A stretch of DNA of 64,000 bases from Roseibium denhamense (lineage in GTDB: Bacteria > Pseudomonadota > Alphaproteobacteria > Rhizobiales > Stappiaceae), in the NCBI RefSeq assembly GCF_009711415.1, contig NZ_SMLZ01000107.1, forward strand, positions 124,001 through 188,000, read 5' to 3'. The position numbers were made by a program, and so were the translations under genes. Under the pieces are notes generated by a model. The model worked only from the letters and a program-made list of their open reading frames with translations, was not told the DNA's origin and searched no databases. Of this stretch, positions 52,045 through 60,186 are shown in pieces (the first letter of the stretch is position 1; the number at the start of each line of letters is the position of its first letter).

Positions 52045-52749
52045 ATGCGTTTCCTACTGTCCACTTCTGTTGCAACCGCCTTGCTCGCCGCCACAGGCGT
52101 ATCAGCTGAGACGCTCAAGCTGACGACCCTCGAATGGCCGCCTTATGTGATGGCCGATGCAAGCGGATCAAGCACCGATGCGGTCAAGTCCGCGTTTGAA
52201 AAGGCTGGCATCACCGCTGAGGTTGCTGTCTTCCCTTGGAACCGGGCCATCAACCTGGCTCAAAAAGACCCGCAGTGGATCGGTGTTTATCCCGAGTACT
52301 ACTCTGCAGAAAACGACGCTGAAAAAGGGGGCGACCGTTGTCTCTTCTCAGCGTCATTCGGTGTGAGCCCGGTGGGCTTCGTGCAAAGAAAAGACAGCGA
52401 TTTTTCGTGGTCGAGCCATGATGATTTGAAAGCCCATTCCATTGGCGTAGTACGGGGCTACTCGAACGAGGCAAAGTTCGATGAAATGGTGGCTGCGGGT
52501 GACATCAAGACCGAGGAAGCGGACGACGATTCCCAAAACATCTTGAAAGTGGCCGGGGGCCGGGCAGCTGCCGGTGTCGTCGACAAGTTGGTATTTGAGC
52601 ATCTTGCGGCGAACGACCCGGCCGTTGGCAAAGTGGCCGGTGACCTTGTGTTCAACGAGACGCTGCTCATTGAGCACGGCCTGTTCATCTGCTTTGAAAA
52701 CAGTGATGCGGGACGCGCGGCCCGCGACAAGTTTAACTCGGCACTTTAA
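52045..52749 (+). CDS. Periplasmic solute-binding protein, tandem paralogue A
   Basis: A 234-residue exported family-3-like binding protein. A signal peptide (about 1-21) is followed by ETLKLTTLEWPPYVMADASG, VFPWNRAINLAQKDPQWIGVYPEYYSAENDAEKGGDRCLF and IGVVRGYSNEAKFDEM, which form a two-lobed fold. The ATG has GGAGG 6 bp upstream. It is followed by a closely related copy 93 bp away. Neither has a permease. Lone binding proteins of this type sometimes act as partners of sensory proteins rather than uptake (inference). Confidence 0.87.
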   Translation: MRFLLSTSVATALLAATGVSAETLKLTTLEWPPYVMADASGSSTDAVKSAFEKAGITAEVAVFPWNRAINLAQKDPQWIGVYPEYYSAENDAEKGGDRCLFSASFGVSPVGFVQRKDSDFSWSSHDDLKAHSIGVVRGYSNEAKFDEMVAAGDIKTEEADDDSQNILKVAGGRAAAGVVDKLVFEHLAANDPAVGKVAGDLVFNETLLIEHGLFICFENSDAGRAARDKFNSAL

Positions 52750-52842
52750 CAAACACGGGGTGCGGTCGGCTGCCCGCGCCCCGTCTGCTCTTCCAGCATG
52801 ACCCAAGTGTTTGGAGCCGGCCTTTATACAGGAGAGGCAAGG

Positions 52843-53619
52843 ATGCGTTGGTTATTGACGCTTGTGTTTACGACACTTGTCTCAATGCCCTTGGCTTTTG
52901 CCGAACCCCTGAAGTTAACAACGCTCCACTGGCCTCCCTACGTCGAGGCTGACGGCGAGGGGCCGAATACGGATGTCGTGCGCGATATATTCTCGCTTGC
53001 CGGTGTTCAAATCGAAGTCGAAGTCTTTCCCTGGAACCGGGCCATAAAGCTTGCCGAAGAAGATACAGGCTGGATTGGTGTCTTTCCCGAATATTATTCG
53101 GCGGAAATAGATGCGGAGAAAGGTGGGAGCCGCTGTTTGTTTTCAAAGTCGTTCGGCGTAAGCCCGGTTGGTTTCCTAAAACCGGAAAACGGCGACTTTA
53201 ACTGGTCGGATCATGACGATCTGACACAATATGTCATTGGAGTGGTCCGGGGCTACGTGAACGAAACGCGTCTGGATGCCATGATTGCGGACCAAAAAGT
53301 GACGGCCGAGCTTTCGGAAAATGACGAGCAGAACATCTTGAAACTGGCCTTCCGGCGCATGGATGCCATCGTGATCGACAAGCTGGTTTTCGACTACCTC
53401 AAATCCAAAAGCGTTGCAGTGGCACGTGTTGCGGACAGTCTTGAGTTTCATCCTAAGTTGCTTGTCGAGCATGGATTGCGCATTTGCTTTGAGAACAGTG
53501 CCCGAGGCAGGCAAGCGAGGGACCTGTTTGATGCCCAAATCGCGAACAGGCCAAACCGGCGTCCCGAACCGGTCCCGGAAGATGGAATGGGCACCCCTGC
53601 TGTTTCTTCTGACGGATAA
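52843..53619 (+). CDS. Periplasmic solute-binding protein, tandem paralogue B
   Basis: A 258-residue exported protein closely related to the preceding gene: EPLKLTTLHWPPYVEADGEG, VFPWNRAIKLAEEDTGWIGVFPEYYSAEIDAEKGGSRCLFS and IGVVRGYVNETRL. Most of the length aligns without gaps. The tail has an extra Pro/Arg-rich segment (NRPNRRPEPVPEDG). ATG 52843 follows a purine-rich AGGAGAGGCAAGG stretch, and the frame from 52798 is not used. Followed by a clear terminator at 53637. Confidence 0.87.
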   Translation: MRWLLTLVFTTLVSMPLAFAEPLKLTTLHWPPYVEADGEGPNTDVVRDIFSLAGVQIEVEVFPWNRAIKLAEEDTGWIGVFPEYYSAEIDAEKGGSRCLFSKSFGVSPVGFLKPENGDFNWSDHDDLTQYVIGVVRGYVNETRLDAMIADQKVTAELSENDEQNILKLAFRRMDAIVIDKLVFDYLKSKSVAVARVADSLEFHPKLLVEHGLRICFENSARGRQARDLFDAQIANRPNRRPEPVPEDGMGTPAVSSDG

Positions 53620-53636
53620 ATCCCGGTCCATACAAC

Positions 53637-53672
53637 AAAAGCCCCGCAACGCGTCCGTTGCAGGGCTTTTTG
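53637..53672 (+). terminator. Rho-independent terminator of the solute-binding pair
   Basis: AAAAGCCC (53637-53644) pairs with GGGCTTTT (53663-53670), extended by GCAAC (53646-53650) with GTTGC (53657-53661), and followed by T residues. Confidence 0.88.
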
Positions 53673-53688
53673 ATCAAGGGTCGACAGA

Positions 53689-54021
53689 TTAGTTCGCGCG
53701 GCGGACCGGTGTCGCAGGCGCTATCACGCGGACATCCGTACGTTTTGCCTTGCGCAATGCTTGGGTTTTCATGGACTTGACCTTGTATCCGGGGATTTGC
53801 GTCATGTTTGCAGAGTGAACACCGTCGCAGTGGTCCATGCTCTCGCCATAGCAGCTGTTCGGATAACCGGCAGTGTGTTCATTACACCAGGAAATCCAGT
53901 TGTTGTAACACTCCCCAAGATTAGATCCATTGCTAGGGCCAGCAAATGAAGAGCTTGTTGTGCCAAAAAAAATGCTTCCGGCAATAATTGCGGCCATACC
54001 GTATGTATTAGTGAATTTCAT
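53689..54021 (-). CDS. Small secreted four-cysteine protein, unknown function
   Basis: A 110-residue exported protein. The signal peptide (about 1-27, SSSFAG) precedes a short mature part with Cys at 38, 46, 57 and 65 (CYNNWISWC and SCYGESMDHC spacing), probably two disulfides, and a basic tail (LRKAKRTDVRV...VRRAN). ATG 54021 has GGAG 7 bp upstream. I do not recognise the family. The AT-rich upstream region contrasts with neighbours and may point to local acquisition or strong expression. Confidence 0.7.
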   Translation of the reverse strand: MKFTNTYGMAAIIAGSIFFGTTSSSFAGPSNGSNLGECYNNWISWCNEHTAGYPNSCYGESMDHCDGVHSANMTQIPGYKVKSMKTQALRKAKRTDVRVIAPATPVRRAN

Positions 54022-54178
54022 AACTATCTCCATTTTTGTATGTAGCTCGTTCCGGCTACGAAAGGAGAGATAGTATTTCCATCCAAAGAGTTTCGTGCTG
54101 AGGATCACATAAAGTGACTTTGGGGCACAATTCCTCAAATTCCCGTGATGGCGTGTTGGTCAGCCCATATCCCGAGGG

Positions 54179-54913
54179 CTAGCGTTTCGCGGGGCGCCAG
54201 CCTGCCGCCACGGCTTCCTTGACCGCGCAGAACCAGCGTTCGCCCGTTTCTGTATTGATACGTGTACGCCCATAATGGCGCGTTCCGGGACTGTGGTAGA
54301 TGCGTCCTTGGGAGGAGATGTTGCCCTTTATCCGGCAGCCGCCGGATCCCTCGCTGCTTGGGAGATCTAGATTTTCCGCCCGGATCCGCCAGGGAGGCTC
54401 GAACGTGCCGCGCCAAAAGCCGGTCGTGTTGTCGCGGGCGATAACTTCGTCTTTTTCATATTGCCGGGAGTAGCGGAGATAGGCACGCGCTTGCCCTAAA
54501 CGCACCATGGCCTGGTTCAAATTGGCCGTTCCTTGAAAACATGTGGCAATCCGGCGTCCATATGCATCATGCATGTTACCGGTGCAGGTAACCGAACCGG
54601 CGCCAACAAGTCCGTCAAGTGCCGCCTTGGCCAGGAGACCGCAAGGTGTGTGCCGTCCATTCAGATCCTGACAGGACTGATGGAGCTCCGGCGCATCAAT
54701 GCCGCTCAGCCTTATTGTTTCTCCGCGCAGCTGAAGTGTATCGCCATCAATGACACGGATATCCGCAGCAACAGCTGCTGGCAGGTGTGCGCCGAGGACT
54801 AGCAGCAGTAGGCCTCCTTTCCCCTTTCGAAACAGGCGAAAGAGCCCGTGCGCAACCTGCTGTGTTACTCTTTGCTCTGATGGAACATGGGGCGTTGGTT
54901 GCGGGTGTGGCAT
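54179..54913 (-). CDS. Thermonuclease (SNase)-family protein with C-terminal extension
   Basis: A 244-residue protein. A basic segment and a hydrophobic signal-like helix (LLLLVLGAHLPAAVAA, about 35-50) precede the SNase core (51-170): IDGDTLQLRGETIRLSGIDAPE, the DAYGRRIA arginine motif and RYSRQYEKDE. The tail (204-244) has GRIYHSPGTRHY and ETGERWFCAVKEAVAAGW, an extension seen in several alphaproteobacterial nucleases. The ATG at 54913 lacks a clear ribosome site; GGAGG precedes a CTG about 20 codons inside, so the start is uncertain. The larger frame extending to 55753 overlaps another gene and is spurious. Confidence 0.85.
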   Translation of the reverse strand: MPHPQPTPHVPSEQRVTQQVAHGLFRLFRKGKGGLLLLVLGAHLPAAVAADIRVIDGDTLQLRGETIRLSGIDAPELHQSCQDLNGRHTPCGLLAKAALDGLVGAGSVTCTGNMHDAYGRRIATCFQGTANLNQAMVRLGQARAYLRYSRQYEKDEVIARDNTTGFWRGTFEPPWRIRAENLDLPSSEGSGGCRIKGNISSQGRIYHSPGTRHYGRTRINTETGERWFCAVKEAVAAGWRPAKR

Positions 54914-55075
54914 CGCTAATCTGAATGGCCTGTAAAAAGAGCGGGCATCTGGGGAGACGCAGCGGCCGTTCATGCGTGAAGGTTCACGCCTGCCACCTCG
55001 TTTTCTGAGGCTGGTATTAACGACCCTGTGGTTTAGTCGGCCATATCCCTGGCTTTGATCCAGAAAGGCGGAACC

Positions 55076-55939
55076 ATGTTCGAACGGATTGAGCGCGGAA
55101 TTGCGCTTGGAGTGGCGTGCTGGAAAGTGTTGTTGCTGGACAAGGAAATGCTGCTCTTTCCGGTCATGAGCACGCTTTGCCTCGGTCTCGTGATTGGCAG
55201 TGGCGGTTGGGTCATCTACGCTTCGCCAGAACTCCAGAGTTTTTTCCAAAGCATTTTGGAAACCGAGCAGCCGGATCAGGATCCGCGCTTCTGGCTGCTC
55301 ATGTTTGCCTTCCTGTTCCTCAACTACTTCATCATGATTTTCTTCAATGCCGGCCTTTTGACCTGTGCCCTTATCCGTTTCGCCGGTGGAGACCCGACGG
55401 TCATGGATGGCTTGAAGTCTTCTGTCCGCAAACTTCCGCAGATCCTGATGTGGGCCCTTATAACAGCGACAGTCGGCTGGCTTTTGCAGATGCTGGAAAG
55501 CAGGCTGAAGGGGCTGGCCCGCTTGTTCGTAAACTTGTTGGGGGCGGGCTGGGCCGTTGCCACCTATTTTGTTGTGCCAATCCTGGTGGTGGACGGAGTC
55601 AATCCGTTCACAGCGATTTCCCGGTCCGTTCAGGCCGTCCGCAAGACCTGGGGAGAAGCCCTTGTCGGCCATATTGGTCTGGGTGGTCTCAATTTCATCA
55701 TCGTTGTTGTGACGTTTCCGGTGCTTTTCATGGGCGCCTATACATTCAAGCAAAATCCGGAAATTGGCAGCGCCCTGATCACCTTCGCGGTGATTGGTCT
55801 GCTGGCTGGGTCGCTGGTTGTGACGACGCTCAGTGCGATCCTTCGAGCAGCGCTTTACATCTACGCGATCGAAGGTCAGATGCCTGTCAATTTTGATTCA
55901 CGGCTCATTCGCGAAGCCTTTACGCAGGACAAGCGTTAA
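55076..55939 (+). CDS. DUF6159-type multi-helix membrane protein
   Basis: A 287-residue inner-membrane protein with about six hydrophobic segments (including LLFPVMSTLCLGLVIGSGGWVIY and WLLMFAFLFLNYFIMIFFNAGLL). Conserved features such as FAGGDPTVMDGL, KLPQILMWALITATVGWLLQMLE and NPFTAISRSVQAVRKTWGE fit the DUF6159-type family. The start ATG 55076 is preferred over 55055 because of AGGCGGAACC before it. No function is established. The gap of 155 bp to sodB has no obvious terminator. Confidence 0.8.
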   Translation: MFERIERGIALGVACWKVLLLDKEMLLFPVMSTLCLGLVIGSGGWVIYASPELQSFFQSILETEQPDQDPRFWLLMFAFLFLNYFIMIFFNAGLLTCALIRFAGGDPTVMDGLKSSVRKLPQILMWALITATVGWLLQMLESRLKGLARLFVNLLGAGWAVATYFVVPILVVDGVNPFTAISRSVQAVRKTWGEALVGHIGLGGLNFIIVVVTFPVLFMGAYTFKQNPEIGSALITFAVIGLLAGSLVVTTLSAILRAALYIYAIEGQMPVNFDSRLIREAFTQDKR

Positions 55940-56094
55940 GTCTCTTTGCTCTTGAAAAAGAAAAGAAAAATTTCTTTATTTTGGGCCACGCGTCTTGCCG
56001 TAACCCGGATGCGATCCTATTTTGCGCCACGACGCGGGGGCACTCGCAGTCCTATTCCGGCCGTCTGGCCGACTGATCCCTTAAGGAGATTGAC

Positions 56095-56697
56095 ATGTCA
56101 TTCGAATTGCCCGACCTGCCGTATGCCTATGATGCGCTTGCACCGTACATGTCGGCTGAAACCCTGGAGTTTCACCATGACAAGCACCATCAGGCTTATG
56201 TGACCAAAGGCAATGAGCTGCTTGCTGGAAGCGGCCTTGAAGGCAAATCCCTTGAAGACATCGTCAAGGAAAGCTTCGGCACGAACGCACCGCTGTTCAA
56301 CAATGCCGGTCAGCACTACAACCACATTCACTTCTGGAAGTGGATGAAGAAAGACGGCGGCGGCTCTTCACTTCCGGGCGCATTGCAGGCCGCGATTGAC
56401 AGCGACCTCGGCGGTTTCGACAAGTTCCGCGCTGATTTCATTGCAGCTGGCGTTGGTCAGTTCGGCTCCGGTTGGGCATGGCTGGCTGTCAAGGACGGTA
56501 AGCTTGAAATCATGAAAACGCCAAACGGCGAGAACCCTCTGGTTCACGGCGCAGCGCCGATCCTTGGCTGCGACGTTTGGGAACACTCCTATTACATCGA
56601 CTACCGCAATGCGCGTCCGAAGTATCTGGAAGCGTTCATCGACAACATGATCAACTGGGACTACGTCCTGGAAATGTACGAAGCAGCGACCAAGTAA
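56095..56697 (+). CDS. sodB: Fe/Mn superoxide dismutase
   Basis: A 200-residue cytoplasmic superoxide dismutase. Metal ligands are His27 (HHDKHH), the His in QHYNHIHFWKWM, Asp in DVWEHSYYIDY and its His. The NNAGQ segment with Gln near the metal resembles the iron type of alphaproteobacteria, but the pattern is not fully diagnostic. AAGGAG lies 8 bp before the ATG. A strong hairpin terminator follows. No adjacent regulator. Confidence 0.95.
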   Translation: MSFELPDLPYAYDALAPYMSAETLEFHHDKHHQAYVTKGNELLAGSGLEGKSLEDIVKESFGTNAPLFNNAGQHYNHIHFWKWMKKDGGGSSLPGALQAAIDSDLGGFDKFRADFIAAGVGQFGSGWAWLAVKDGKLEIMKTPNGENPLVHGAAPILGCDVWEHSYYIDYRNARPKYLEAFIDNMINWDYVLEMYEAATK

Positions 56698-56717
56698 GCT
56701 CGCTAAGCGGACACATG

Positions 56718-56750
56718 AAAACCCCGGCTCGCAAGCCGGGGTTTTGGTTT
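56718..56750 (+). terminator. Rho-independent terminator of sodB
   Basis: AAAACCCCGGCT (56718-56729) and AGCCGGGGTTTT (56734-56745) form a perfect 12-bp stem around CGCA, followed by T-rich sequence. Confidence 0.93.
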
Positions 56751-56775
56751 GTTGCCGGTCATTCGGGGCCTGCTG

Positions 56776-57399
56776 TCAGAGAGCGAAGACCGCTTCGATC
56801 TCCACTTTCAGGTCCGGTGCGAACAGCCCGGCCACCAGGACCAGAGAGCTTGCCGGAACATCGTCCTGGTAGCGCGCGGCAAGGGCATCGCGAATGCCCG
56901 GAATATCCTCGGGTGATATTGCGAAGATGGTCACCTTGACCAGTTCTTTCATACTGGTTCCGGACCGCTCGGCGACGAGTTCCAGCTGGTCAAGCACTGC
57001 CAGGGTTTGTGTTTTGGCGTCAGCCGGCTGAGCCGGTGTGCCAAAGGCGGTGAAGCCGGAGGTATAGAGCAAGGACCCCGCCTTTACAGCGTGTGTATAG
57101 GGTCCAACCGGTAGTCCGAGCTCTTCAAAATTCTGACGGGTAACAGGCATGACGTTTTCTTTCGGCGCGGCAGCTACTTGCTGCGATTTGGGGTTGGCCA
57201 TAAATGCGGCTGCCTTTTGAACCGGCGGTCCAATCACGAAGGCAATGACTGCGGCAGCGGGCCATGCCAATTTGAAGGCCGACATCCATTGGACGGGAAA
57301 CTGGCCGCTCCAGCCAAGATTGATAAAGGTGACCCAGCAGGACATCAGAAAGGAGAGGCCAAAGGACATGAGGGTCGTTGCGATCAGACGCTGCCTCAT
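56776..57399 (-). CDS. DUF2798-RidA fusion protein
   Basis: A 207-residue fusion. Residues 1-68 match a DUF2798 two-helix membrane domain (RLIATTLMSFGLSFLMSCWVTFINLGW and QWMSAFKLAWPAAAVIAFVIGPPV). From Met84 on lies a RidA/YjgF domain: MPVTRQNFEELGLPVGPYTHAVKAGSLLYTSG, then VTIFAISPEDIPGI and VEIEAVFAL. In imine deaminases PARS provides the catalytic Arg; here the same place reads PASS (182-185), so that activity is probably lost. A membrane anchor on a RidA domain is unusual. It overlaps the ABM gene by ATGA. Confidence 0.8.
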   Translation of the reverse strand: MRQRLIATTLMSFGLSFLMSCWVTFINLGWSGQFPVQWMSAFKLAWPAAAVIAFVIGPPVQKAAAFMANPKSQQVAAAPKENVMPVTRQNFEELGLPVGPYTHAVKAGSLLYTSGFTAFGTPAQPADAKTQTLAVLDQLELVAERSGTSMKELVKVTIFAISPEDIPGIRDALAARYQDDVPASSLVLVAGLFAPDLKVEIEAVFAL

Positions 57400-57719
57400 G
57401 AAGGGTGGTTTCCGGCACCGGCAAATGTCCTGTCGCCGATTTCACCAAGCTTTTCGATGTAGTTGATCTTGGTCAGACCCAAGGCAAGAAACGCTTTAGT
57501 GTGGTCTGCCTCAAAATGGGCAGCGAGCGCTTCCGGGCTCTCCCAGCATTCCCACAATGTGAACTTCTCCGGCTGGTCCAGGCTTTGGCGGATCTCAAAA
57601 AGGATGCAGCCAGGTTCCGCCTGGGTCTGCTCAGCCAGTTGGCGTAATCCAGCTTCTGCGTGTTCGAGCTCGGCGCCGTCCTCCAGTTCAATTCCGGCAC
57701 TGATAAAATAGTGGCTCAT
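57396..57719 (-). CDS. ABM-type (antibiotic biosynthesis monooxygenase) protein
   Basis: A 107-residue protein with the ABM fold signature: SAGIELEDGAELEHAEAGLRQLAEQTQAEPGCILFEIRQSLDQPEKFTLWECWESPEALAAHFEADH. These are small oxygenases or quinol-oxidising proteins. The gene comes first in the pair and is translationally coupled to the DUF2798-RidA fusion. The substrate cannot be predicted. Confidence 0.88.
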   Translation of the reverse strand: MSHYFISAGIELEDGAELEHAEAGLRQLAEQTQAEPGCILFEIRQSLDQPEKFTLWECWESPEALAAHFEADHTKAFLALGLTKINYIEKLGEIGDRTFAGAGNHPS

Positions 57720-58055
57720 CGGGGATCTCCATCATGTTTAAGACAACGACGGATGATCTATTGATACCAAATTTGAATTTATATACCCAATAACGATCTT
57801 TTAAATTTCAAATATGAAATTAAAGTGTGCGGTTCAAAATGGCGGGCGGTCCTCCACCAAGGGCAATAAAACCACTTCTCCGTGTGGCCGGATCTTCTTA
57901 CTGTTTCCCTCGTCTTGAAGCGCGCGCAGGGAGTGCCGGGTCTTCATTCCTGTCCCGGCCGCTATCAGATCACGATTGTTTGACTTCGGATCCGCCGTTG
58001 GCCCGCACTACCGTGGAGCGCGAGGGAAATCGTAGACGCTACGAGGAGAACTGAT
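57720..58055. other. Divergent intergenic region
   Basis: About 335 bp between the ABM gene and the cytochrome c' gene. The first 110 bp are AT-rich, with an ATTTGAATTT / AAATTTCAAAT imperfect dyad near 57770-57820, probably a regulatory site. No credible coding frame or RNA gene is seen elsewhere. Confidence 0.5.
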
Positions 58056-58511
58056 ATGAGACGCATGCTAACATTGGTATCGACTGCGGGACTGATTTTG
58101 ATGACCGGTATCGGAACAGCGCAGACCGCTAATGATCCAATTGCTACCCGCAAAGCGCTAATGTCTTCCGTAGGCGCAGCTGCCGGCTTGGGCGGCGGAA
58201 TGATGAAAGGCGAAATCGCTTACACACCGGCAGCCGGTAAAGCAGCGATTGCAGCCATGAATGCATCTGCAGTCGCATTTGGTGACTATTTTCCGGAGGG
58301 GTCTGATCAGGGAGATACGAAGGCTGCCGCTGCAATCTGGTCTGACCCGGACGGGTTCATGGCTGAAATAAACAAGTTTGCTGCGGCAACGGGGGCGGCC
58401 ATGGAAGCCTCAGGACGGCCCGGCCCGGCAGATATTGACGCCTTTAAAGCAGCATTCGGACCGGTGCTGGCGACCTGCAAGTCCTGTCATGAGGGTTTCC
58501 GGACCCGTTAA
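58056..58511 (+). CDS. Cytochrome c' (class II)
   Basis: A 151-residue periplasmic cytochrome of the four-helix class II type. A signal peptide (about 1-24) is followed by DPIATRKALMSSVGAAAGL and a C-terminal haem site CKSCHEGFR (Cys141, Cys144, His145), the typical position. Such proteins bind haem and sometimes NO or CO. ATG 58056 has AGGAG 8 bp upstream. Followed 30 bp later by a dihaem cytochrome, so they are probably co-transcribed and may exchange electrons. Confidence 0.93.
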   Translation: MRRMLTLVSTAGLILMTGIGTAQTANDPIATRKALMSSVGAAAGLGGGMMKGEIAYTPAAGKAAIAAMNASAVAFGDYFPEGSDQGDTKAAAAIWSDPDGFMAEINKFAAATGAAMEASGRPGPADIDAFKAAFGPVLATCKSCHEGFRTR

Positions 58512-58541
58512 TCAATCGCACTTAAGGCGCGGAGAGCGGAT

Positions 58542-59468
58542 ATGAAAACACTCCTGGCAATTGCAGCCGGTCTTGTCTTGGCCGGGGGCGCAGCTGCTTG
58601 GACACTTTCCGCCCCCACCCGAATTCAAGCTTCGCAAGCAGGCTTGTTGTCCGCCGGAAATCCGGAGGCGGGCGAAACCGTCTTTTGGGCAGGCGGTTGC
58701 GCATCTTGTCACGCTGCAGCCGGCGCCAAGGGGGAGGACCTGCTCAAGCTTGGCGGCGGCTTGCGGCTGGAAACGCCTTTTGGGATCTTTGTTGCTCCGA
58801 ATATCTCGTCCAGTTCAACTGACGGCATCGGGGCGTGGACAGTCACTGACTTTGCCAACGCAATGCTACATGGGACATCTCCGGATGGCCGCAACTATTA
58901 CCCGGCGTTTCCCTACACATCCTATGCCCGCATGACACCGGAGGATATCAGTGATCTCTTTGCCTTCATGAAAACCCTTCCGTCAGTAGAGGGCAGGGCG
59001 GCCGGTCACGAACTTGCGTTTCCGTTCAATTTGCGGCGCGGTCTCGGGCTTTGGAAGCGTGTGTTCCTAGACCCTTCACCAGTTGTTTTAGGCCCGGTTG
59101 GGGAAGTGGACGAGCAGTTGTGGGAACGCGGCCGCTATCTGGTCGAAGGGCCCGGCCATTGCGGTGAATGTCACACGAAGCGCGATTTTGCCGGGGGGCT
59201 TGTGCTGACCGCTTGGCTCGGCGGTGCACCGGCGCCGACCGGCAAGGGGACGGTTCCAAACATTACGCAGGGCGACGCAAATTTCGCCAGTTGGTCCGCG
59301 TCCGATATTGCCTACTATCTGGAGAGCGGTTTCACGCCGGAATATGACTCTGTCGGCGGCGAAATGGTGCATGTCCAAGAAAATATGGCCAAGTTGCCGG
59401 CGCGCGACCGGGAAGCGATCGCTGCTTATCTGAAGGCAATTCCGAGCGTTTCTTCGACCTCTAACTGA
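58542..59468 (+). CDS. Dihaem cytochrome c
   Basis: A 308-residue periplasmic cytochrome. A hydrophobic signal (about 1-30) may also act as an anchor. Haem sites are CASCH (53-57) and CGECH (207-211), with Met ligands expected in the intervening and C-terminal segments (YTSYARMTPEDISDL; GEMVHVQENMAKL). It resembles the cytochrome subunits of alcohol or sorbitol dehydrogenases and of small electron-transfer pairs. The companion cytochrome c' lies directly upstream; no dehydrogenase is adjacent. Confidence 0.92.
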   Translation: MKTLLAIAAGLVLAGGAAAWTLSAPTRIQASQAGLLSAGNPEAGETVFWAGGCASCHAAAGAKGEDLLKLGGGLRLETPFGIFVAPNISSSSTDGIGAWTVTDFANAMLHGTSPDGRNYYPAFPYTSYARMTPEDISDLFAFMKTLPSVEGRAAGHELAFPFNLRRGLGLWKRVFLDPSPVVLGPVGEVDEQLWERGRYLVEGPGHCGECHTKRDFAGGLVLTAWLGGAPAPTGKGTVPNITQGDANFASWSASDIAYYLESGFTPEYDSVGGEMVHVQENMAKLPARDREAIAAYLKAIPSVSSTSN

Positions 59469-59495
59469 TGTATCCCATTGCGTGGTCAGCAACTC

Positions 59496-59981
59496 ATGAA
59501 ACTCAAGTCGCCAATAACTGTTCGGCAGGCCGAAACGGCTGAAGACCTGCAGGCGATCCGCCAATTGTTTCAAGCCTATGTGGACTGGCTGGACATTGAC
59601 CTGTCCTATCAGGGATTTGAGGCAGAGCTTGCGGGCCTTCCAGGCAAGTATTCCCCGCCGGGAGGTGCACTGTTGCTCGCCAAGGATCCCGCGGGTCAGG
59701 TCTGCGGGTGTGTCGGGTTAAGGCCATTCGAAACAGGTTCGAGCTGTGAGATGAAACGGCTTTATGTTCTGCCGGAAGCGCGAGGCCTCGGTGTTGGTGC
59801 TCTCTTGGTCGAACGGGTGATCCATGCCGCGGTGCTTGGGGGCTATAAGACGATGCTGCTCGATACCCTACCGACAATGACGGGGGCTATCCGGCTGTAT
59901 GAAAATGCAGGGTTCAGGGAAACCGCCGCCTATTATCCGACCCCGATCAAAGAAACGGTTTTCTTTTCCAAGGATCTCTAG
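59496..59981 (+). CDS. GNAT-family N-acetyltransferase
   Basis: A 161-residue acetyltransferase with the acetyl-CoA motif CEMKRLYVLPEARGLGVGALLVERVIHAA (about residues 85-113) and motif B in GAIRLYENAGFRET. An ATG at 59496 fits best; the TTG six codons upstream has no better ribosome site. It follows the dihaem cytochrome by 27 bp, so it may be read from the same mRNA, though a functional tie is not obvious. Acceptor unknown. Confidence 0.87.
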   Translation: MKLKSPITVRQAETAEDLQAIRQLFQAYVDWLDIDLSYQGFEAELAGLPGKYSPPGGALLLAKDPAGQVCGCVGLRPFETGSSCEMKRLYVLPEARGLGVGALLVERVIHAAVLGGYKTMLLDTLPTMTGAIRLYENAGFRETAAYYPTPIKETVFFSKDL

Positions 59982-60152
59982 GCTTCGTGGCCCGCCAACG
60001 TCCGCGTCCATGATTGGCATCTTGTGATGAAGTTTGAGTGCCGGCCCGGATCGGACGGATCGTTGCCGCTCAAGACGGCTCCGGTTGCGCGTGTGCTGTT
60101 GCGTTTTCTTGTGCTGTTTCTGTTATGAATCCCGAAAAACGAAATATACAAT

Positions 60153-60168
60153 GGATACTTAGGTATCC
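60153..60168. promoter_or_regulatory. Dyad upstream of the LysR gene
   Basis: GGATAC (60153-60158) and GTATCC (60163-60168) form a 6-bp dyad with a 4-bp centre, extended by T and A to TGGATAC/GTATCCA. It fits the T-N11-A LysR box. An outer CGAAA...TTTCG pair flanks it. The site is 19 bp from the LysR start, so autoregulation is likely. Confidence 0.5.
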
Positions 60169-60186
60169 AGTTTCGAAAAAGAAATC

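Noticed and set aside
55055-55753. Minus-strand open frame extending the thermonuclease gene to 524 residues
   Set aside because: It lies opposite the DUF6159-type gene, whose sequence is a clear membrane protein. Only the last 244 codons of the minus frame look like a protein family.
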